A stretch of DNA of 64,000 nucleotides from Lachnospiraceae bacterium (GCA_021200995.1 JAJQFS010000087.1:1-64000), one strand, 5' to 3'. Positions 8,233 to 18,202 are shown, numbered from the stretch's first letter. The notes: generated from the sequence alone by a model not told the origin. Numbers and translations: made by a program.

Positions 8233-9624
8233 TTACTCCGTCTCCTGCTGCCAGATTGGCGTCCCGCTCCCCGGCACCTGCATGTTCGGCCAGACGCTCT
8301 CCACAAATTCATCGGAATAATTTTCATCGATGAATTCCTCCAGCACGTTCTGCGCCTCCACACCATCCAGGCGATTCACATATCTTGACAGCACCGCGCC
8401 GGACAATAAGAGGTCCGCGATCATCACAACGATGACGCCCCAGGTAACAACCATGCCGATCGCCGGCGGCGTTTTTTCAATCAGACCGCTGATCAGCGGA
8501 TACAGCATTTTCACCCACAGCACAGACAGGACGCCTCCAAAGAGACAGAACAGCAGGTTCGTCCTGCCTCCAATATTGAACATCATATCGCTGTAATCCC
8601 AGAAGGTTCTGCCGAAGACATACTCGGAAATGACACTGCAGGTATACTCATAGACGCCCCACAAAACGGCGCCCGAAAAGAATACAAAGCGGTCTTCTCT
8701 TCCCGCCAGCCTCTGTGTAACAACCGTAATAATCACCGCGCCGAACCCCCACGCAATGGAAAAGGTACCGTAAATCACACTCGTGCGGCTCATCCACACA
8801 CCGGTCGTTGCCCACACAAACACCGTCTCAAACAGATCGCCGACAAACGCCCAGATGATGAAAATCCAGAGCAGCTTATTCAGGCAGAGTCCCTTCGCAA
8901 AGACATATTTACCGGAGCGGATTTCATCCCGCTCTCCCATGCCAGGATATGCGCGCTCCAGACGTCTCCAGACCGCGTTGCAGAGTCGGTTACCAAGATT
9001 TTCCTCAGAGACAACCTGCGTCATGTCCACACGCTTTTTCCCATTTCTGGTCTTTTTCCCGCTCTTTTTTCTCTTTTTTTCTAATGCCTCTCTGCGCTGC
9101 CTCATTTCACCCGCATAGACAACCGAGACCATGTCCAGCACCAGCAGGCCGCAAACCACCAGCCCCACAATCTGCAACAGCAAAACCGGCAGCAGCCGGA
9201 CAAACGTAAAAATAAAAGGATGCAGCAGCTTGATCAGCACCAGGATCACCGCTGATTTCACGACAGCCACCGTAGTTCCCTTCAGTTCTCCTCCAAACAG
9301 CGTATCTCTCTCATACTGTGAAAGTCTGCGGTGCAGAATGCGGTGCGCGATATCGCTTGTCACATAGTCCACCACCGACACGACCACCAGTGTGATCACG
9401 TACTGCGTGAAAATATTGAGAAAGCTTAACTCCTCCCCGACCGTCGGCAGTACCAGAATCAGAATATCCGCCATCACCCCGTATTTCGGGCAGAGGGGCA
9501 TATTAAAAAAACCCCGGTTTCAGAATTTGCGCCTGGTCACGGAGGTGATGACGACCTCGCCCACCCAGCCCATGAAGCTGTAGAGCAGGAAAAAGATTAA
9601 GAGTTCTGTGTATGTGTATTCCAT
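8233..9624 (-). pseudogene. putative ABC transporter permease, CmpB family (PF06541-like), internal stop
   Basis: The frame from the ATG at 9624 (AGGAG 9 bases before it) to the stop at 8233 would give 463 residues of a multi-span membrane protein of the ABC-transporter type IV/CmpB kind. The hallmark NRGFFNMPLCPKYG follows at residues 36-49. Codon 35 is TGA (9520-9522), directly before NRGFF, with no frame change; the rest stays open. A second half (VWGVYEYTCSVISEYVFGRTFWDYS) repeats the family pattern. A lysine-rich loop lies in the middle. Translation could only restart at the ATG at 9501, losing the first membrane segment. It is either a pseudogene, a base error or, less likely, read through. 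Confidence 0.75.
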
Positions 9625-9653
9625 GGTGGGTTCTCCTTTGTATTTTCAGCCCG

Positions 9654-10238
9654 TTATTTCAGATTTCCCTTCCGGATATGCTCCTGTATGATTCGATCTG
9701 TCACCTCGTACAGTGTCTCAGAGCCCTGCCGGGTCTTGCCCTGGCGGCCATAAACCTGCGCGGCGCTCACCTTGTGTTCCAGCCAGTCACCGCCGCCATT
9801 GCTGTCATTTAATAACAGTGGCTGCAGGTTGTCCATCGCGTGCGCGAATCTCGACTCCGGCGTCTCACAGGCCTCGAACTCATCAAAAAGCGCAATCAAC
9901 TCCGTCTTCTGATCGTCAGGCAGGATGGAATAAATATGCTCCTTCGCAGCATCTTCCCTGGCCTTCTGCGTCAAAAGACCCTCCTCGTCATAGGCATAGG
10001 TGTCCCCGGCCTCAATCTCCACGATATCATGGATCAGGCACATCAGCATGACCTTCGCAATGTCGACCTCCTCATTGGCATATTCCCGCAGCAGATACGC
10101 CATGATCGCCATGTGCCAGGCGTGCTCGGCGTCGTTCTCGCGTCTGCCGTGACCGGAGAGGTGGGTCTGGCGGAGGATATTTTTTTCTTTGTCGATTTCC
10201 AGAATAAAATCCAGTTGTTTTTGCAGTCTTTCATCCAT
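9654..10238 (-). CDS. HD domain hydrolase, YfbR-like 5'-deoxynucleotidase
   Basis: A 194-residue HD-superfamily phosphohydrolase. Metal-binding residues are seen as ENDAEHAWHMA (H), LIHDIVEIEAGD (HD) and a later D in HAMDNLQPLL. The nearest characterised relatives dephosphorylate deoxynucleoside monophosphates. The ATG at 10238 is preferred because GGAAAG lies 9 bases before it; an in-frame ATG at 10247 touches that site. It is the middle of three co-directional minus-strand genes (10652 to 8233), possibly one operon. Confidence 0.8.
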   Translation of the reverse strand: MDERLQKQLDFILEIDKEKNILRQTHLSGHGRRENDAEHAWHMAIMAYLLREYANEEVDIAKVMLMCLIHDIVEIEAGDTYAYDEEGLLTQKAREDAAKEHIYSILPDDQKTELIALFDEFEACETPESRFAHAMDNLQPLLLNDSNGGGDWLEHKVSAAQVYGRQGKTRQGSETLYEVTDRIIQEHIRKGNLK

Positions 10239-10343
10239 AATTGGCATCTTTCCATGAATCATGCAGTTTCTCAAATCTTTTTAGGCCAGGTCAGGCAAAA
10301 CCTTTCGCACCAGTCGCTTTTGCCCTGATTTTCTCTTCAAAAA

Positions 10344-10652
10344 TCAGGCTTTCTCATACAATGCCCGATTTTCTGGCGTATACCCGACTGCCAGATCAGG
10401 CTTCGCCGCCTGAAGTCTCGCGAGCAAATTCTTGGCCTCGTCCATATTCTCAAACTGAAACATTTCTCTTTTCCCGCTTTTCAGTGTCACAATGACGCGG
10501 TCGATTTCCGACGCGTACGAACCGCAGCAGCAGCGCGACTGCAGATCCTGCTTCTGAAGGTAGGCCCACTGCAGGTCGTCCAACGCGATTTCACAGGGCT
10601 TCAGCAGCTTGCGGTATGTAATTTTTTCATTTGTAACCATTATGTTCGCCAT
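10344..10652 (-). CDS. conserved hypothetical protein, 102 residues
   Basis: A small soluble protein containing a CCCG cluster (RCCCGSYASEID) in the middle and a strand-rich VIVTLKSGKREMFQF segment. No catalytic motif is recognised. The ATG at 10652 follows GGGGAGAC; the long upstream extension in the same frame is antisense to the thioesterase gene and is not real. It is divergent from that gene and co-directional with the HD hydrolase. Confidence 0.6.
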   Translation of the reverse strand: MANIMVTNEKITYRKLLKPCEIALDDLQWAYLQKQDLQSRCCCGSYASEIDRVIVTLKSGKREMFQFENMDEAKNLLARLQAAKPDLAVGYTPENRALYEKA

Positions 10653-10805
10653 TATTCTGTCTCCCCTGTACCAGAAAATATAAAATAACGTCAAATGCTC
10701 TGTTTTTATGATACAAAACATTCTGTCTGAATACAAGCCCGTTTTATCTTGAAATTTTATACCATTTTTTGTATCATAGGGAAAATCGGAAAAGGAGGAT
10801 TTTGC

Positions 10806-11207
10806 ATGACCCCCTACACGCACAAGGTCCAGTATTATGAAACCGACAAAATGGGCATCACCCACCACTCCAACTACATCCGCTTCTGCGAGGAGGCGCG
10901 GATTGATTTCATGGAGCGGCTGGGGTATGGATATGATCAGATGGAAGCTGACGGCATAGGTTCGCCGGTCGTCTCCGTGAAATGTGATTATAAAAAAAGC
11001 ACCACCTTCGCGGACGTCATTGAGATTGCCGTGAAGGTGCTCGATGTAACGCCGGTGAAGCTGACGCTGCAATATACCATGACAGTGTTCGGTAAGACCG
11101 TCTGCACCGCGGAAAGCGCCCACTGCTTTTTGAACAGTAAGGGGCACATTCTGCGGATTGATAAGGATCTGCCGGAGTTTTTTGAGAAATTAAATGCATG
11201 CAGATGA
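10806..11207 (+). CDS. acyl-CoA thioesterase, 4HBT/YbgC family
   Basis: A 133-residue hot-dog fold thioesterase. YYETDKMGITHHSNYIRFCEEAR near the N-terminus carries the catalytic Asp seen in YbgC/4-hydroxybenzoyl-CoA thioesterases (D-x-M-G-x-x-x-H). Such enzymes hydrolyse acyl-CoA thioesters. AAAGGAGG lies 7 bases before the ATG at 10806. It is transcribed alone. Confidence 0.85.
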   Translation: MTPYTHKVQYYETDKMGITHHSNYIRFCEEARIDFMERLGYGYDQMEADGIGSPVVSVKCDYKKSTTFADVIEIAVKVLDVTPVKLTLQYTMTVFGKTVCTAESAHCFLNSKGHILRIDKDLPEFFEKLNACR

Positions 11208-11227
11208 CTGCCCGAAGAGCGCAGTCA
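11205..11227 (+). terminator. short hairpin overlapping the thioesterase stop codon
   Basis: TGACTGC and GCAGTCA form a 7-bp stem beginning at the stop codon itself. There is no T-tract, so termination activity is uncertain. Confidence 0.3.
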
Positions 11228-11257
11228 ATCACTACAGACGCCTTGACCTGCCCTCAT

Positions 11258-12445
11258 TTATGACTGCTGAAAATCATCTGGCATGCTTAAAATCGTCAGT
11301 ACGATCTTTTTCGCCTGCTCCGTCAGGGAGGAGGCTACGGCGTACTCGTTGATAGAATGGCTGGCGTCGCCGCGCACACCCACGCCGCAGAGAACGGGAA
11401 TTCCCATCATGGTGACATAGGCCGCGTCGGAACAGCCGCCGGAGTAAACAGGCTCAGGCCGCGGAAAGCCCAACTGCTCACAGGAATCCTGATACAGATG
11501 TAACAGCTCGTTTGTGTCAGGCACAGGCTCCATGGCCTTAAAGATTGTTTTCACGGTCAGCTCCGCACGCACACGGGGATCCGCGTTATCATCACAGATC
11601 TCCTGTAATGTTTTCAGCGCGTCCTCCAGATCCTGGTTTGTCGGGAAGCGAAGGCCCACGGAAAACTCGCAGAAATCAGGAATGGCGTTGCTGGTGGTGC
11701 CGCCCTTCACAATTCCGCAGTTGAACAGCATCTTATTCGGATCGGATAATTCCTCTATCTTTAAAATCTTGCGGGCAGCCTCACGAATGGCGCTCGCGCC
11801 CTTCTCAGGCTCCCTGCCCGCATGCGCGGAGACCCCGTGCACCGTGATGGTCACGATCCCGCCGCCCTTGCGTCGGTACACAACATCCCCGTTTAATAAA
11901 CCGCTCTCACAGTTAAAAGCCGCCGCGCAGCCTGCGGCTGCGTCCGCGTAAACCTGACAGCCTCCTCCTTTGGAGAGGCTGTGCGCCACCTCCTCATCGC
12001 CGCTTAAAATCAGACGCAGCTGCCGTTTGCGGTAGCCAAAACGCTGCAGAGTGCTGATCACCAGAATCGCCACCGCGATACCGCCCTTACAATCATATAC
12101 GCCCGGACCGTAAATCTTGTCCCCGTCGCGGCGAAAAGCGTCCTCCCCGAAACGGCCGACGGGATGCACCGTGTCCATGTGCGCCATCAGCGCCACAGCC
12201 GGAAGCTCTCCTTCCTCTGTCTGCGCCACCAGGCTGGAACCCGCCTCCGCGAAGGCGACCTTTTTTCTCCACAGCCCCATGGCGTCCAGGTAGGTGTCCA
12301 GATGTGCCGCCAGCCGATTGACCTCCGCCGTATCCGCGGACGGGCTCTCAATCCGAACCATCTGCTCCCACAGCTGCATCATGGAGTTCTCCCTGGAGTC
12401 GATGTAATCACAAATATCCTGTATGTTGAATTCTTGATTTTGCAT
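11258..12445 (-). CDS. M20 family metallopeptidase (CPG2/ArgE-like)
   Basis: A 395-residue dinuclear zinc amidohydrolase. Metal ligands are seen as MAHMDTVHPV (HxD), GVYDCKGGIA (D) and LSGDEEVAHS (EE); a dimerisation domain follows (about 185-290) and a late H in GDASHSINEY. Members release amino acids from peptides or N-acyl amino acids. GAGAGGGG lies upstream of the ATG. It is directly downstream of a GltS-like carrier on the same strand, which suggests uptake followed by hydrolysis of a small peptide or acyl amino acid. Confidence 0.85.
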   Translation of the reverse strand: MQNQEFNIQDICDYIDSRENSMMQLWEQMVRIESPSADTAEVNRLAAHLDTYLDAMGLWRKKVAFAEAGSSLVAQTEEGELPAVALMAHMDTVHPVGRFGEDAFRRDGDKIYGPGVYDCKGGIAVAILVISTLQRFGYRKRQLRLILSGDEEVAHSLSKGGGCQVYADAAAGCAAAFNCESGLLNGDVVYRRKGGGIVTITVHGVSAHAGREPEKGASAIREAARKILKIEELSDPNKMLFNCGIVKGGTTSNAIPDFCEFSVGLRFPTNQDLEDALKTLQEICDDNADPRVRAELTVKTIFKAMEPVPDTNELLHLYQDSCEQLGFPRPEPVYSGGCSDAAYVTMMGIPVLCGVGVRGDASHSINEYAVASSLTEQAKKIVLTILSMPDDFQQS

Positions 12446-12624
12446 GCCAAAACCCCTCTCTTTATACCTTCATCGGCAGTGCGCAAATTCTGCATGTACC
12501 GACCAAGCGTCTGCCTTCACACGATATTAACTCCTCTTTCATATACGCAAGAATCCATTCCGCATATCCTGAACAGAAGCTGTTCTTATGACAATAACAC
12601 TCAGCACCCAGCAAAAACTTCTGT

Positions 12625-13809
12625 TCACAATAGCCCGATCACAAGTCCCGCAATCAAAACTGACAGAATCGTCACAACTGTAATGCCACCCACCACATAA
12701 GGCACATTCAGCGTATCCTCAATATATGTCTTCTCATCCGACGTCTCGCCGACCGCCTCCGCCACCTCGCGGCAGATCACCACATTGCTGGGGAAGCCGA
12801 GGAACTGCTCCACACCAATGCCCATGGCCAGGTCTTTATCTCCCACCAGCAGCTTACCGATGGGCGGCACATAGCTGACCAGCGCCACGCCCAGAACTGC
12901 CAGCGCGAAGAGCAGGATCGTCTGAAACGCCATGGTTCCCAGATCTGATAAAGAAACCGTCGCCAGAGAGGGAATGATAGAGCCGTAGATCGCGATCATC
13001 AGAATCCCATAAGAGGAACCGCGCTGCAGCGGCTTCGGCGGAATAAAGCCTCCAATTCCGGACACAGAACCCAGAACCAGTGCCCACACCGCGTAATTGA
13101 CCGGTGTCACACCGCCAATACTTCTGGCCAGCCATCCTCCCACGCAGACGATGGCGATGTCCACATTCGCGGTATATAATTCTTTATGCTTTTCATAAAA
13201 AGGGATTTTCTCAGTGGAAACACTGCTCTGCTTTTCCTTCAGCGCCGCCATTTTTCTTTCCGGATCCGTACGGAAATCCGCGGCGAGCTTCCTGGCGTAT
13301 TTTAGTCCCATGGCGGAGGCAATGGGCGCGCCGACCAGCTTCTGTACAGAATAGATGACCGCGCAGAGCGCCGCAGCCGTGGTCAGTCCCTTCTCCGTCG
13401 CCGCCGCTGTCATGAGGGAAGTCGCCATCGCGCCGCCATTAATGACCGGCATCCCCACCAGCACAGTATCCAGCCCGATGATCGGCGCCGCAGCCAGCAG
13501 CAGGAGGCAGGATGCCACCATACAGATCGTCGCCATCAAAACCGTCTTCCACTCCCGGATCAGCTGTCTGACGTTGATGGTGGTTCCCATATTAAAAAGC
13601 ACCATTGCGATGGCCAGGTTAGCCAGCTTCGTCAGTCCCGCCTGGTCAATGATATCCGCCGGGAATATTCCGGCCAGAAACCCTACCAGGAAAATCAGCA
13701 TGACCATCATCATGCCGGACAGTCTGCCCTTCGTAAAGTGCGCGATCAGGTCGCCCAGGGCGAACACAATCACCACCACCATCAGGTAAAAATACATGCT
13801 GCTGAACAT
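12625..13809 (-). CDS. GltS-like secondary transporter
   Basis: A 394-residue membrane protein with about ten hydrophobic segments and a charged cytoplasmic loop near residues 175-205. PVINGGAMATSLMTAAA (about residue 120-136) resembles the re-entrant, glycine-rich ion-binding segment of Na+/glutamate symporters of the GltS type, and GIGGFIPPKP lies in the second half as an inverted counterpart. Overall resemblance to GltS is only moderate, so the substrate is open. It precedes the M20 peptidase with a 180-bp gap. Confidence 0.55.
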   Translation of the reverse strand: MFSSMYFYLMVVVIVFALGDLIAHFTKGRLSGMMMVMLIFLVGFLAGIFPADIIDQAGLTKLANLAIAMVLFNMGTTINVRQLIREWKTVLMATICMVASCLLLLAAAPIIGLDTVLVGMPVINGGAMATSLMTAAATEKGLTTAAALCAVIYSVQKLVGAPIASAMGLKYARKLAADFRTDPERKMAALKEKQSSVSTEKIPFYEKHKELYTANVDIAIVCVGGWLARSIGGVTPVNYAVWALVLGSVSGIGGFIPPKPLQRGSSYGILMIAIYGSIIPSLATVSLSDLGTMAFQTILLFALAVLGVALVSYVPPIGKLLVGDKDLAMGIGVEQFLGFPSNVVICREVAEAVGETSDEKTYIEDTLNVPYVVGGITVVTILSVLIAGLVIGLL

Positions 13810-13936
13810 CTCTTTTCTCTCCTCTCATTTTCCCTTCCGGAAAATCATTTGCTTCTCTCCAAACCCGAGTCATCTGACACTTCCGGAAGCACCGCGCCTC
13901 TCAGTCATTTCATGGCCCGACCATTCATCCAATCGT

Positions 13937-14488
13937 TCATCCGGTCATTCGCCGCATCAACGCCGAACCATTCTCTTTCAGCCACCGGTTCCATTTGTCG
14001 TATTCGGGATACACCCGGTAAACTTCCTCATAAAAGGCCCTGGAATGATTCATTTCCTTCCTGTGGCAGAGCTCATGCACCACCACACTGTCAATCACCT
14101 CCGGCGGCGTCAGCATCAGCAGACAGTTGAAATTCAGATTGCCCTTTGACGAGCAGCTCCCCCAGCGGGATTTCTGATTGCGGATGGTAATGCGGCCATA
14201 GGTCACACCGACCAGCGGCGCGTAATGCCGCACCCGTTCCGGGATGACTTTGAGCGCCTCATCCGCCAGTTCCTGAATATCCTGATCCGTCAGCCTTTCC
14301 ACCGTTGGTCGGTCGGAAAGCTCTAAAGCCAGCTTCTCCTGGTGCTTTAATATCCAGCTTTGGCGCTCAGACACAAAGCGATTAATCTCCGCGTCTGATA
14401 CCCGGTACGGCGCCCGCACGACCACACCGTCTTTATTCACCTGAATCGCAAGAGTCTTCCTGCCGCTTCTGATAATTTTATAATCCAT
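13937..14488 (-). CDS. YgjP-like (DUF45, M48-related) metallopeptidase
   Basis: A 183-residue protein with the zinc motif VVHELCHRKEMNHS (HExxH plus a third His) and the YgjP signature SRWGSCSSKGNLNFN just before it. These are small soluble zinc peptidases of unclear substrate. No signal peptide. It is separated from the PAS protein by 41 bases on the same strand. Confidence 0.85.
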   Translation of the reverse strand: MDYKIIRSGRKTLAIQVNKDGVVVRAPYRVSDAEINRFVSERQSWILKHQEKLALELSDRPTVERLTDQDIQELADEALKVIPERVRHYAPLVGVTYGRITIRNQKSRWGSCSSKGNLNFNCLLMLTPPEVIDSVVVHELCHRKEMNHSRAFYEEVYRVYPEYDKWNRWLKENGSALMRRMTG

Positions 14489-14529
14489 TCCTGTCCTTTG
14501 CCCGCCCGATCCGGCCCATCATACAGGGA

Positions 14530-14892
14530 TTACCGTTTCTGCGCCTCATGTACGCGGCTCTCATGCTTCTCGTAATATCCGATCAGCTCTCCACTCTTAT
14601 TGCGCAGCGCGACAATATAGACATCTCTGTCCTCGCCGTCCTTCTTTTTTGAAAAGGTATACACTTTATTCAGATCAGGATTTTGCTGAAACCGCGCGAA
14701 TATCGACCGGATCATTTCTGCGGAATGCGCATTGTGGCAGTCAAAAATTGATTGGCCGATCAGCTTTTCGCCGCCCCACTTTTCATATCGTTTGATGGCC
14801 GTCGGATTCATATAGACGATCACGTGCTCCGTATCGCAGATCACAACCGGCTGGTCGTCCGCCTCGACCACCGCTTCCAGAAATTCGTTCAT
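14530..14892 (-). CDS. stand-alone PAS domain protein
   Basis: A 120-residue single PAS domain: QPVVICDTEHVIVYMNPTA, then GEKLIGQSIFDCHN and a C-terminal PAC-like strand set (YTFSKKKDGEDRDVYIV). PAS domains bind ligands or cofactors and mediate contacts; here no output domain is attached. The DCHN cysteine-histidine at the cofactor pocket resembles members that could carry haem or flavin, but this is speculative. GGAGGAG lies 9 bases before the ATG at 14892. Confidence 0.8.
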   Translation of the reverse strand: MNEFLEAVVEADDQPVVICDTEHVIVYMNPTAIKRYEKWGGEKLIGQSIFDCHNAHSAEMIRSIFARFQQNPDLNKVYTFSKKKDGEDRDVYIVALRNKSGELIGYYEKHESRVHEAQKR

Positions 14893-15006
14893 TGTCAGCG
14901 CTCCTCCTTTACAGTTGCACATGTTGCACCCATTTTAGCAGATAAGAGCCTGCTCTTCCACTTAAATCTGACTGCTTCAGCATATTTTTTCATTCCGTTT
15001 CATGCC

Positions 15007-16368
15007 CTAAGCCTTTCCTTTTTGATCCAGCTCCTTCAGTATCCCCCTGGTCAGCACAAACGCCAGAAGGAACGCCAGAATATCCGAGAGCGGCTGCGAC
15101 AGCTGCAGGCCCCGCAGTCCCAGAACCCGCGGCAGGATCGCCAGCACCGGGATCAGAAAAAGTCCCTGGCGCGCGCAGGAAATCACAGACGCCCGCACGC
15201 CGTACCCAATCGACTGCGAAAACATATTGCACATCGTGTAATAACCCCACAAAGGCATCGTAATCAGCTGTGCCCGCAGCGCGAACGTGCCAATGGCAAT
15301 GACTTCCGCGTCGTCCTTGCGGAAAAGAGCGATAATATTGCCGGAGAACAGCAGGGAAATACCGCAGAGAATGATCAGCGCCACGGTCGCGACCTTCACG
15401 CAGAACCAGAACGCTTTTTTCACACGCTCATACTGCTTCGCGCCGAAATTGAACGCGCAGACCGGCTGGAAGCCCTGACCGAAGCCTACGATCACAGAAT
15501 TGATAAACATAGTAAAACGTGACACGATCGACATCGCCGCGACCGCCGCGTCCCCATACTGCCCCGCAATCGAGTTCAGCATGACGGAGGAAATGCTGGC
15601 AATGCCCTGTCTGGCAAGAGACGGCATGCCCGTGTATATAATTCTCCCATAAATCTGTAAGGACGGTCTGTAATTGCGCGGCGTAATGTGGATCGCGTCC
15701 TTATGTGTATTGCACATAAAAAGCAAAATACAGAAGCTGACAAACTGGGAAAAACCGGTCGCCGCGCCGGCGCCCGCCGTTCCCATCCCAAGTCCGAAAA
15801 TCAAAATCGGGTCAAGTATCATATTCAGAATGCCGCCGATCGTGATACCGACCATGGCATACGACGCCAGACCCTGAAAACGAAGCAGATTATTCATGAT
15901 GAAGGAACACATCATAAACGGCGCCGCCAGAAATATGTACCGGGCGTAAGCCACCGCGTAGGGCGCGATCGTCTCCGTGGACCCTAACAGCATGACGATC
16001 GGCTCCATCTGTGTCATGCCCAGTACCGCCACCACGCAGCCCGGAGCAAATCCCGTAAACCAGGCGACCGAAGCGTACCGCTTCGCTTCCTCCGCCTTCC
16101 CCGCTCCCAGTAACCGGGAAATATTATTGCCTGCGCCCATACCGATCATGAACGCGAACGCCTGTATCATGGCCATCGCGGAGTAAACGATGCCCACCGC
16201 TCCCGACGCGGACGTCCCCAGCTGACTGACGAAAAACGTATCGGCCATATTATAAATCGATGTAATCAGCATGGAGACGATGGTCGGCGCCGCCAGCTTC
16301 GGGATGATCACCTCTATGGGTGAGTTCAGCATCTGCTCATTGCGTGAAGATGTATCTTTTTCTTTCAT
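15007..16368 (-). CDS. MATE family efflux transporter
   Basis: A 453-residue membrane protein with twelve predicted spans in two halves. The N-terminal PIEVIIPKLAAPTIVSMLI and YNMADTFFVSQLG, and the mid-protein FGQGFQPVCAFNFGAK, are typical of NorM/MepA-like MATE pumps. These export cationic drugs or metabolites using Na+ or H+ gradients. The start at 16368 is preferred over 16392 because AGGACGG precedes it. Confidence 0.9.
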   Translation of the reverse strand: MKEKDTSSRNEQMLNSPIEVIIPKLAAPTIVSMLITSIYNMADTFFVSQLGTSASGAVGIVYSAMAMIQAFAFMIGMGAGNNISRLLGAGKAEEAKRYASVAWFTGFAPGCVVAVLGMTQMEPIVMLLGSTETIAPYAVAYARYIFLAAPFMMCSFIMNNLLRFQGLASYAMVGITIGGILNMILDPILIFGLGMGTAGAGAATGFSQFVSFCILLFMCNTHKDAIHITPRNYRPSLQIYGRIIYTGMPSLARQGIASISSVMLNSIAGQYGDAAVAAMSIVSRFTMFINSVIVGFGQGFQPVCAFNFGAKQYERVKKAFWFCVKVATVALIILCGISLLFSGNIIALFRKDDAEVIAIGTFALRAQLITMPLWGYYTMCNMFSQSIGYGVRASVISCARQGLFLIPVLAILPRVLGLRGLQLSQPLSDILAFLLAFVLTRGILKELDQKGKA

Positions 16369-16392
16369 GTAAAATACCGTCCTGTGTAACAT

Positions 16393-16557
16393 TGGGCAAA
16401 CACTCCGAATGTCTGCCTGATCAACTATATCATGAGCAGAGGACGCTCATGATCCAATTCGCCGTTCGCCACGAGTGAGCACGCTCCCTCGGGCTCGCTT
16501 GCGCTCATTATTATAACACGAGCAAACATTTCAGTGAATTATATTTACAATTTTTCT
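16393..16557. repeat. intergenic hairpins and GC-rich repeat-like tract
   Basis: A perfect 9-bp hairpin (ATCATGAGC / GCTCATGAT, 16429-16453) lies in the upstream region of the MATE gene. Next to it, GAGCGCAAGCGAGCCCGAGG and GAGCGTGCTCACTCG on the minus strand form an imperfect stem of related GAGCG units. Such tracts are often dispersed repeats. No second copy is seen in this window. Confidence 0.4.
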
Positions 16558-17304
16558 CTAAGCGTTTTTTATGTTTTCCGCATCACAAGGGACAGCCTCC
16601 CCCTTTTTCAGGGAAAGCGGCAGCACAAGTGGTCCGAAAGACAGGCGCTTCAGATAAATTACCTCCCTGCCCACCGCGTGAAACATCCGTTTCACCTGAT
16701 GATACCGTCCCTCATGAATCGTCAGAAGAACAGCCTGCCCCGCACGCAGGCCGGTACGATATTCCTCCGGCAAATATGCCAGCGCGGGATGATCTGTCTC
16801 ACAAATTTCAAGCTTTGCCGGCAGCGTCGGCGTATCATCCCCAATGTCCACTCCCCCGGCAAAAAGAGCGGCAAACGCATCCTCTGCCGGTCTGTCCAGC
16901 ACGGCCAGATATGTTTTATCCACATGACTGCGCGGGGAAAGCATGCGATGCGCCATCTCCCCATCATTTGTAATCAGAAGCAGGCCCTCCGTATCCTTGT
17001 CCAGACGGCCGACCGGGAACAGGTCCCTGGCCTGCGGCACGAGCTCCATCACGGTCGGAAAGCGCTTGTCTTCCGTCGCGCAGACATAGCCTGCCGGTTT
17101 ATGCAGCAGATAAGTAACATTGCCGCGCTTAACCACACTGCTGCCATTTACAGCCACCTCATCCGTGTCCGGATTTAACTTTGTCTCCGGTTTTACCACG
17201 CATTCGCCATTGATAGTGACGCCTTTTCTCCGGATGATGGATTTTACTTCGCTTCGCGTGCCAACTCCGGCATCCGCCAGAAATTTATCCAGTCGTATCT
17301 GCAT
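16558..17304 (-). CDS. rsuA: 16S rRNA pseudouridine synthase, RsuA family
   Basis: A 248-residue protein: S4 RNA-binding domain first (RLDKFLADAGVGTRSEVKSI), then the pseudouridine synthase domain with the catalytic Asp in PVGRLDKDTEGLLLITNDG and the LHKPAGYVCATEDKRFPTV segment close to RsuA, which modifies U516 of 16S rRNA. GGGAGG lies 6 bases before the ATG at 17304. Confidence 0.85.
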   Translation of the reverse strand: MQIRLDKFLADAGVGTRSEVKSIIRRKGVTINGECVVKPETKLNPDTDEVAVNGSSVVKRGNVTYLLHKPAGYVCATEDKRFPTVMELVPQARDLFPVGRLDKDTEGLLLITNDGEMAHRMLSPRSHVDKTYLAVLDRPAEDAFAALFAGGVDIGDDTPTLPAKLEICETDHPALAYLPEEYRTGLRAGQAVLLTIHEGRYHQVKRMFHAVGREVIYLKRLSFGPLVLPLSLKKGEAVPCDAENIKNA

Positions 17305-17491
17305 GAGACCTCCCTGTCCGCTTTCATTTCTCAAATGCTGCTATTCGCGCCTCTCCGCCCACATACGCATAAACGTCCTGCAAACTGCCTCACCCGGCAA
17401 AAAGACAGATTTACATCTGTCTTCAAATAGAGTATACTGACAGAAAGCCACTCATTTCACAAATTACCTTTACAAAGGAATGGTGATTATT

Positions 17492-18202
17492 ATGACAAAA
17501 ACCATAGGTATCCTGGGCGGCATGGGGCCGCTGGCCACCTGCGACCTGTTCCACAAAATCATTGACATCACCGACGCCGGCTGTGATCAGGAGCATGTGT
17601 GCGTGTGCATCGACAGCAACTCCGCAATCGCGGACCGGACCAAAGCCATTCTGGAAGGCGGGGAAGACCCTGTTCCGGAGATGGTCAAGAGCGCAGTACG
17701 GCTCCAGAGCATGGGCGCGGACGTGCTGATCATGCCCTGCAACACCGCTCATTATTTCTATGACCGCATTGTCCCCTTCCTGGACATTCCTATGCTCCAC
17801 ATGATCCGGGAAACCGTCAAAACAGTCAGACAGCGCGGCCTGACGAAGGTTGGCCTTCTGGCCACAGACGGCACCTGCCGTTCCGGTGTCTACGAGACTG
17901 CTTTCCATGCAGAAGGCATTGAGATGTATGTGCCCTCCCCCGCGCGGCAGCAGGCTGTCATGGATGTGACTTACAAAGGCGTCAAGGCAGGCAACCTGTC
18001 CATCGACCTGACAGGCTTCTACGCCGCTATGGACGAGCTGTTCGACCAGGGAGCCCAGACACTGATCTTAGGCTGCACCGAGCTTCCTGTGGCCTTCGAC
18101 CTGTTCCACATCGACAGGCCCAGCATCGACCCCACTATGGTTCTGGCGGCGGCCGCGGTGTGCTTCGTCGGCGCCAATGTCAAAGAGGACGCAGGGTATT
18201 GA
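17492..18202 (+). CDS. aspartate/glutamate racemase family protein
   Basis: A 236-residue cofactor-independent racemase. The two catalytic cysteines are seen in IMPCNTAHYF (first) and ILGCTELPVAF (second), with the N-terminal IGILGGMGPLAT loop. It should interconvert L- and D-aspartate or glutamate. Three possible starts (17480 ATG, 17483 GTG, 17492 ATG) exist; 17492 has GGTGA at a good distance and starts the conserved strand. It is the only plus-strand gene between 11207 and 30800. Confidence 0.85.
   Translation: MTKTIGILGGMGPLATCDLFHKIIDITDAGCDQEHVCVCIDSNSAIADRTKAILEGGEDPVPEMVKSAVRLQSMGADVLIMPCNTAHYFYDRIVPFLDIPMLHMIRETVKTVRQRGLTKVGLLATDGTCRSGVYETAFHAEGIEMYVPSPARQQAVMDVTYKGVKAGNLSIDLTGFYAAMDELFDQGAQTLILGCTELPVAFDLFHIDRPSIDPTMVLAAAAVCFVGANVKEDAGY

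Noticed and set aside
9520..9522. Selenocysteine reading of the internal TGA in the CmpB-like gene
   Set aside because: No SECIS-like hairpin was recognised downstream and the family has no Cys/Sec at this place.
10653..11147. N-terminal extension of the 102-residue hypothetical protein
   Set aside because: It runs antisense through the thioesterase gene; a good ribosome site marks the ATG at 10652.
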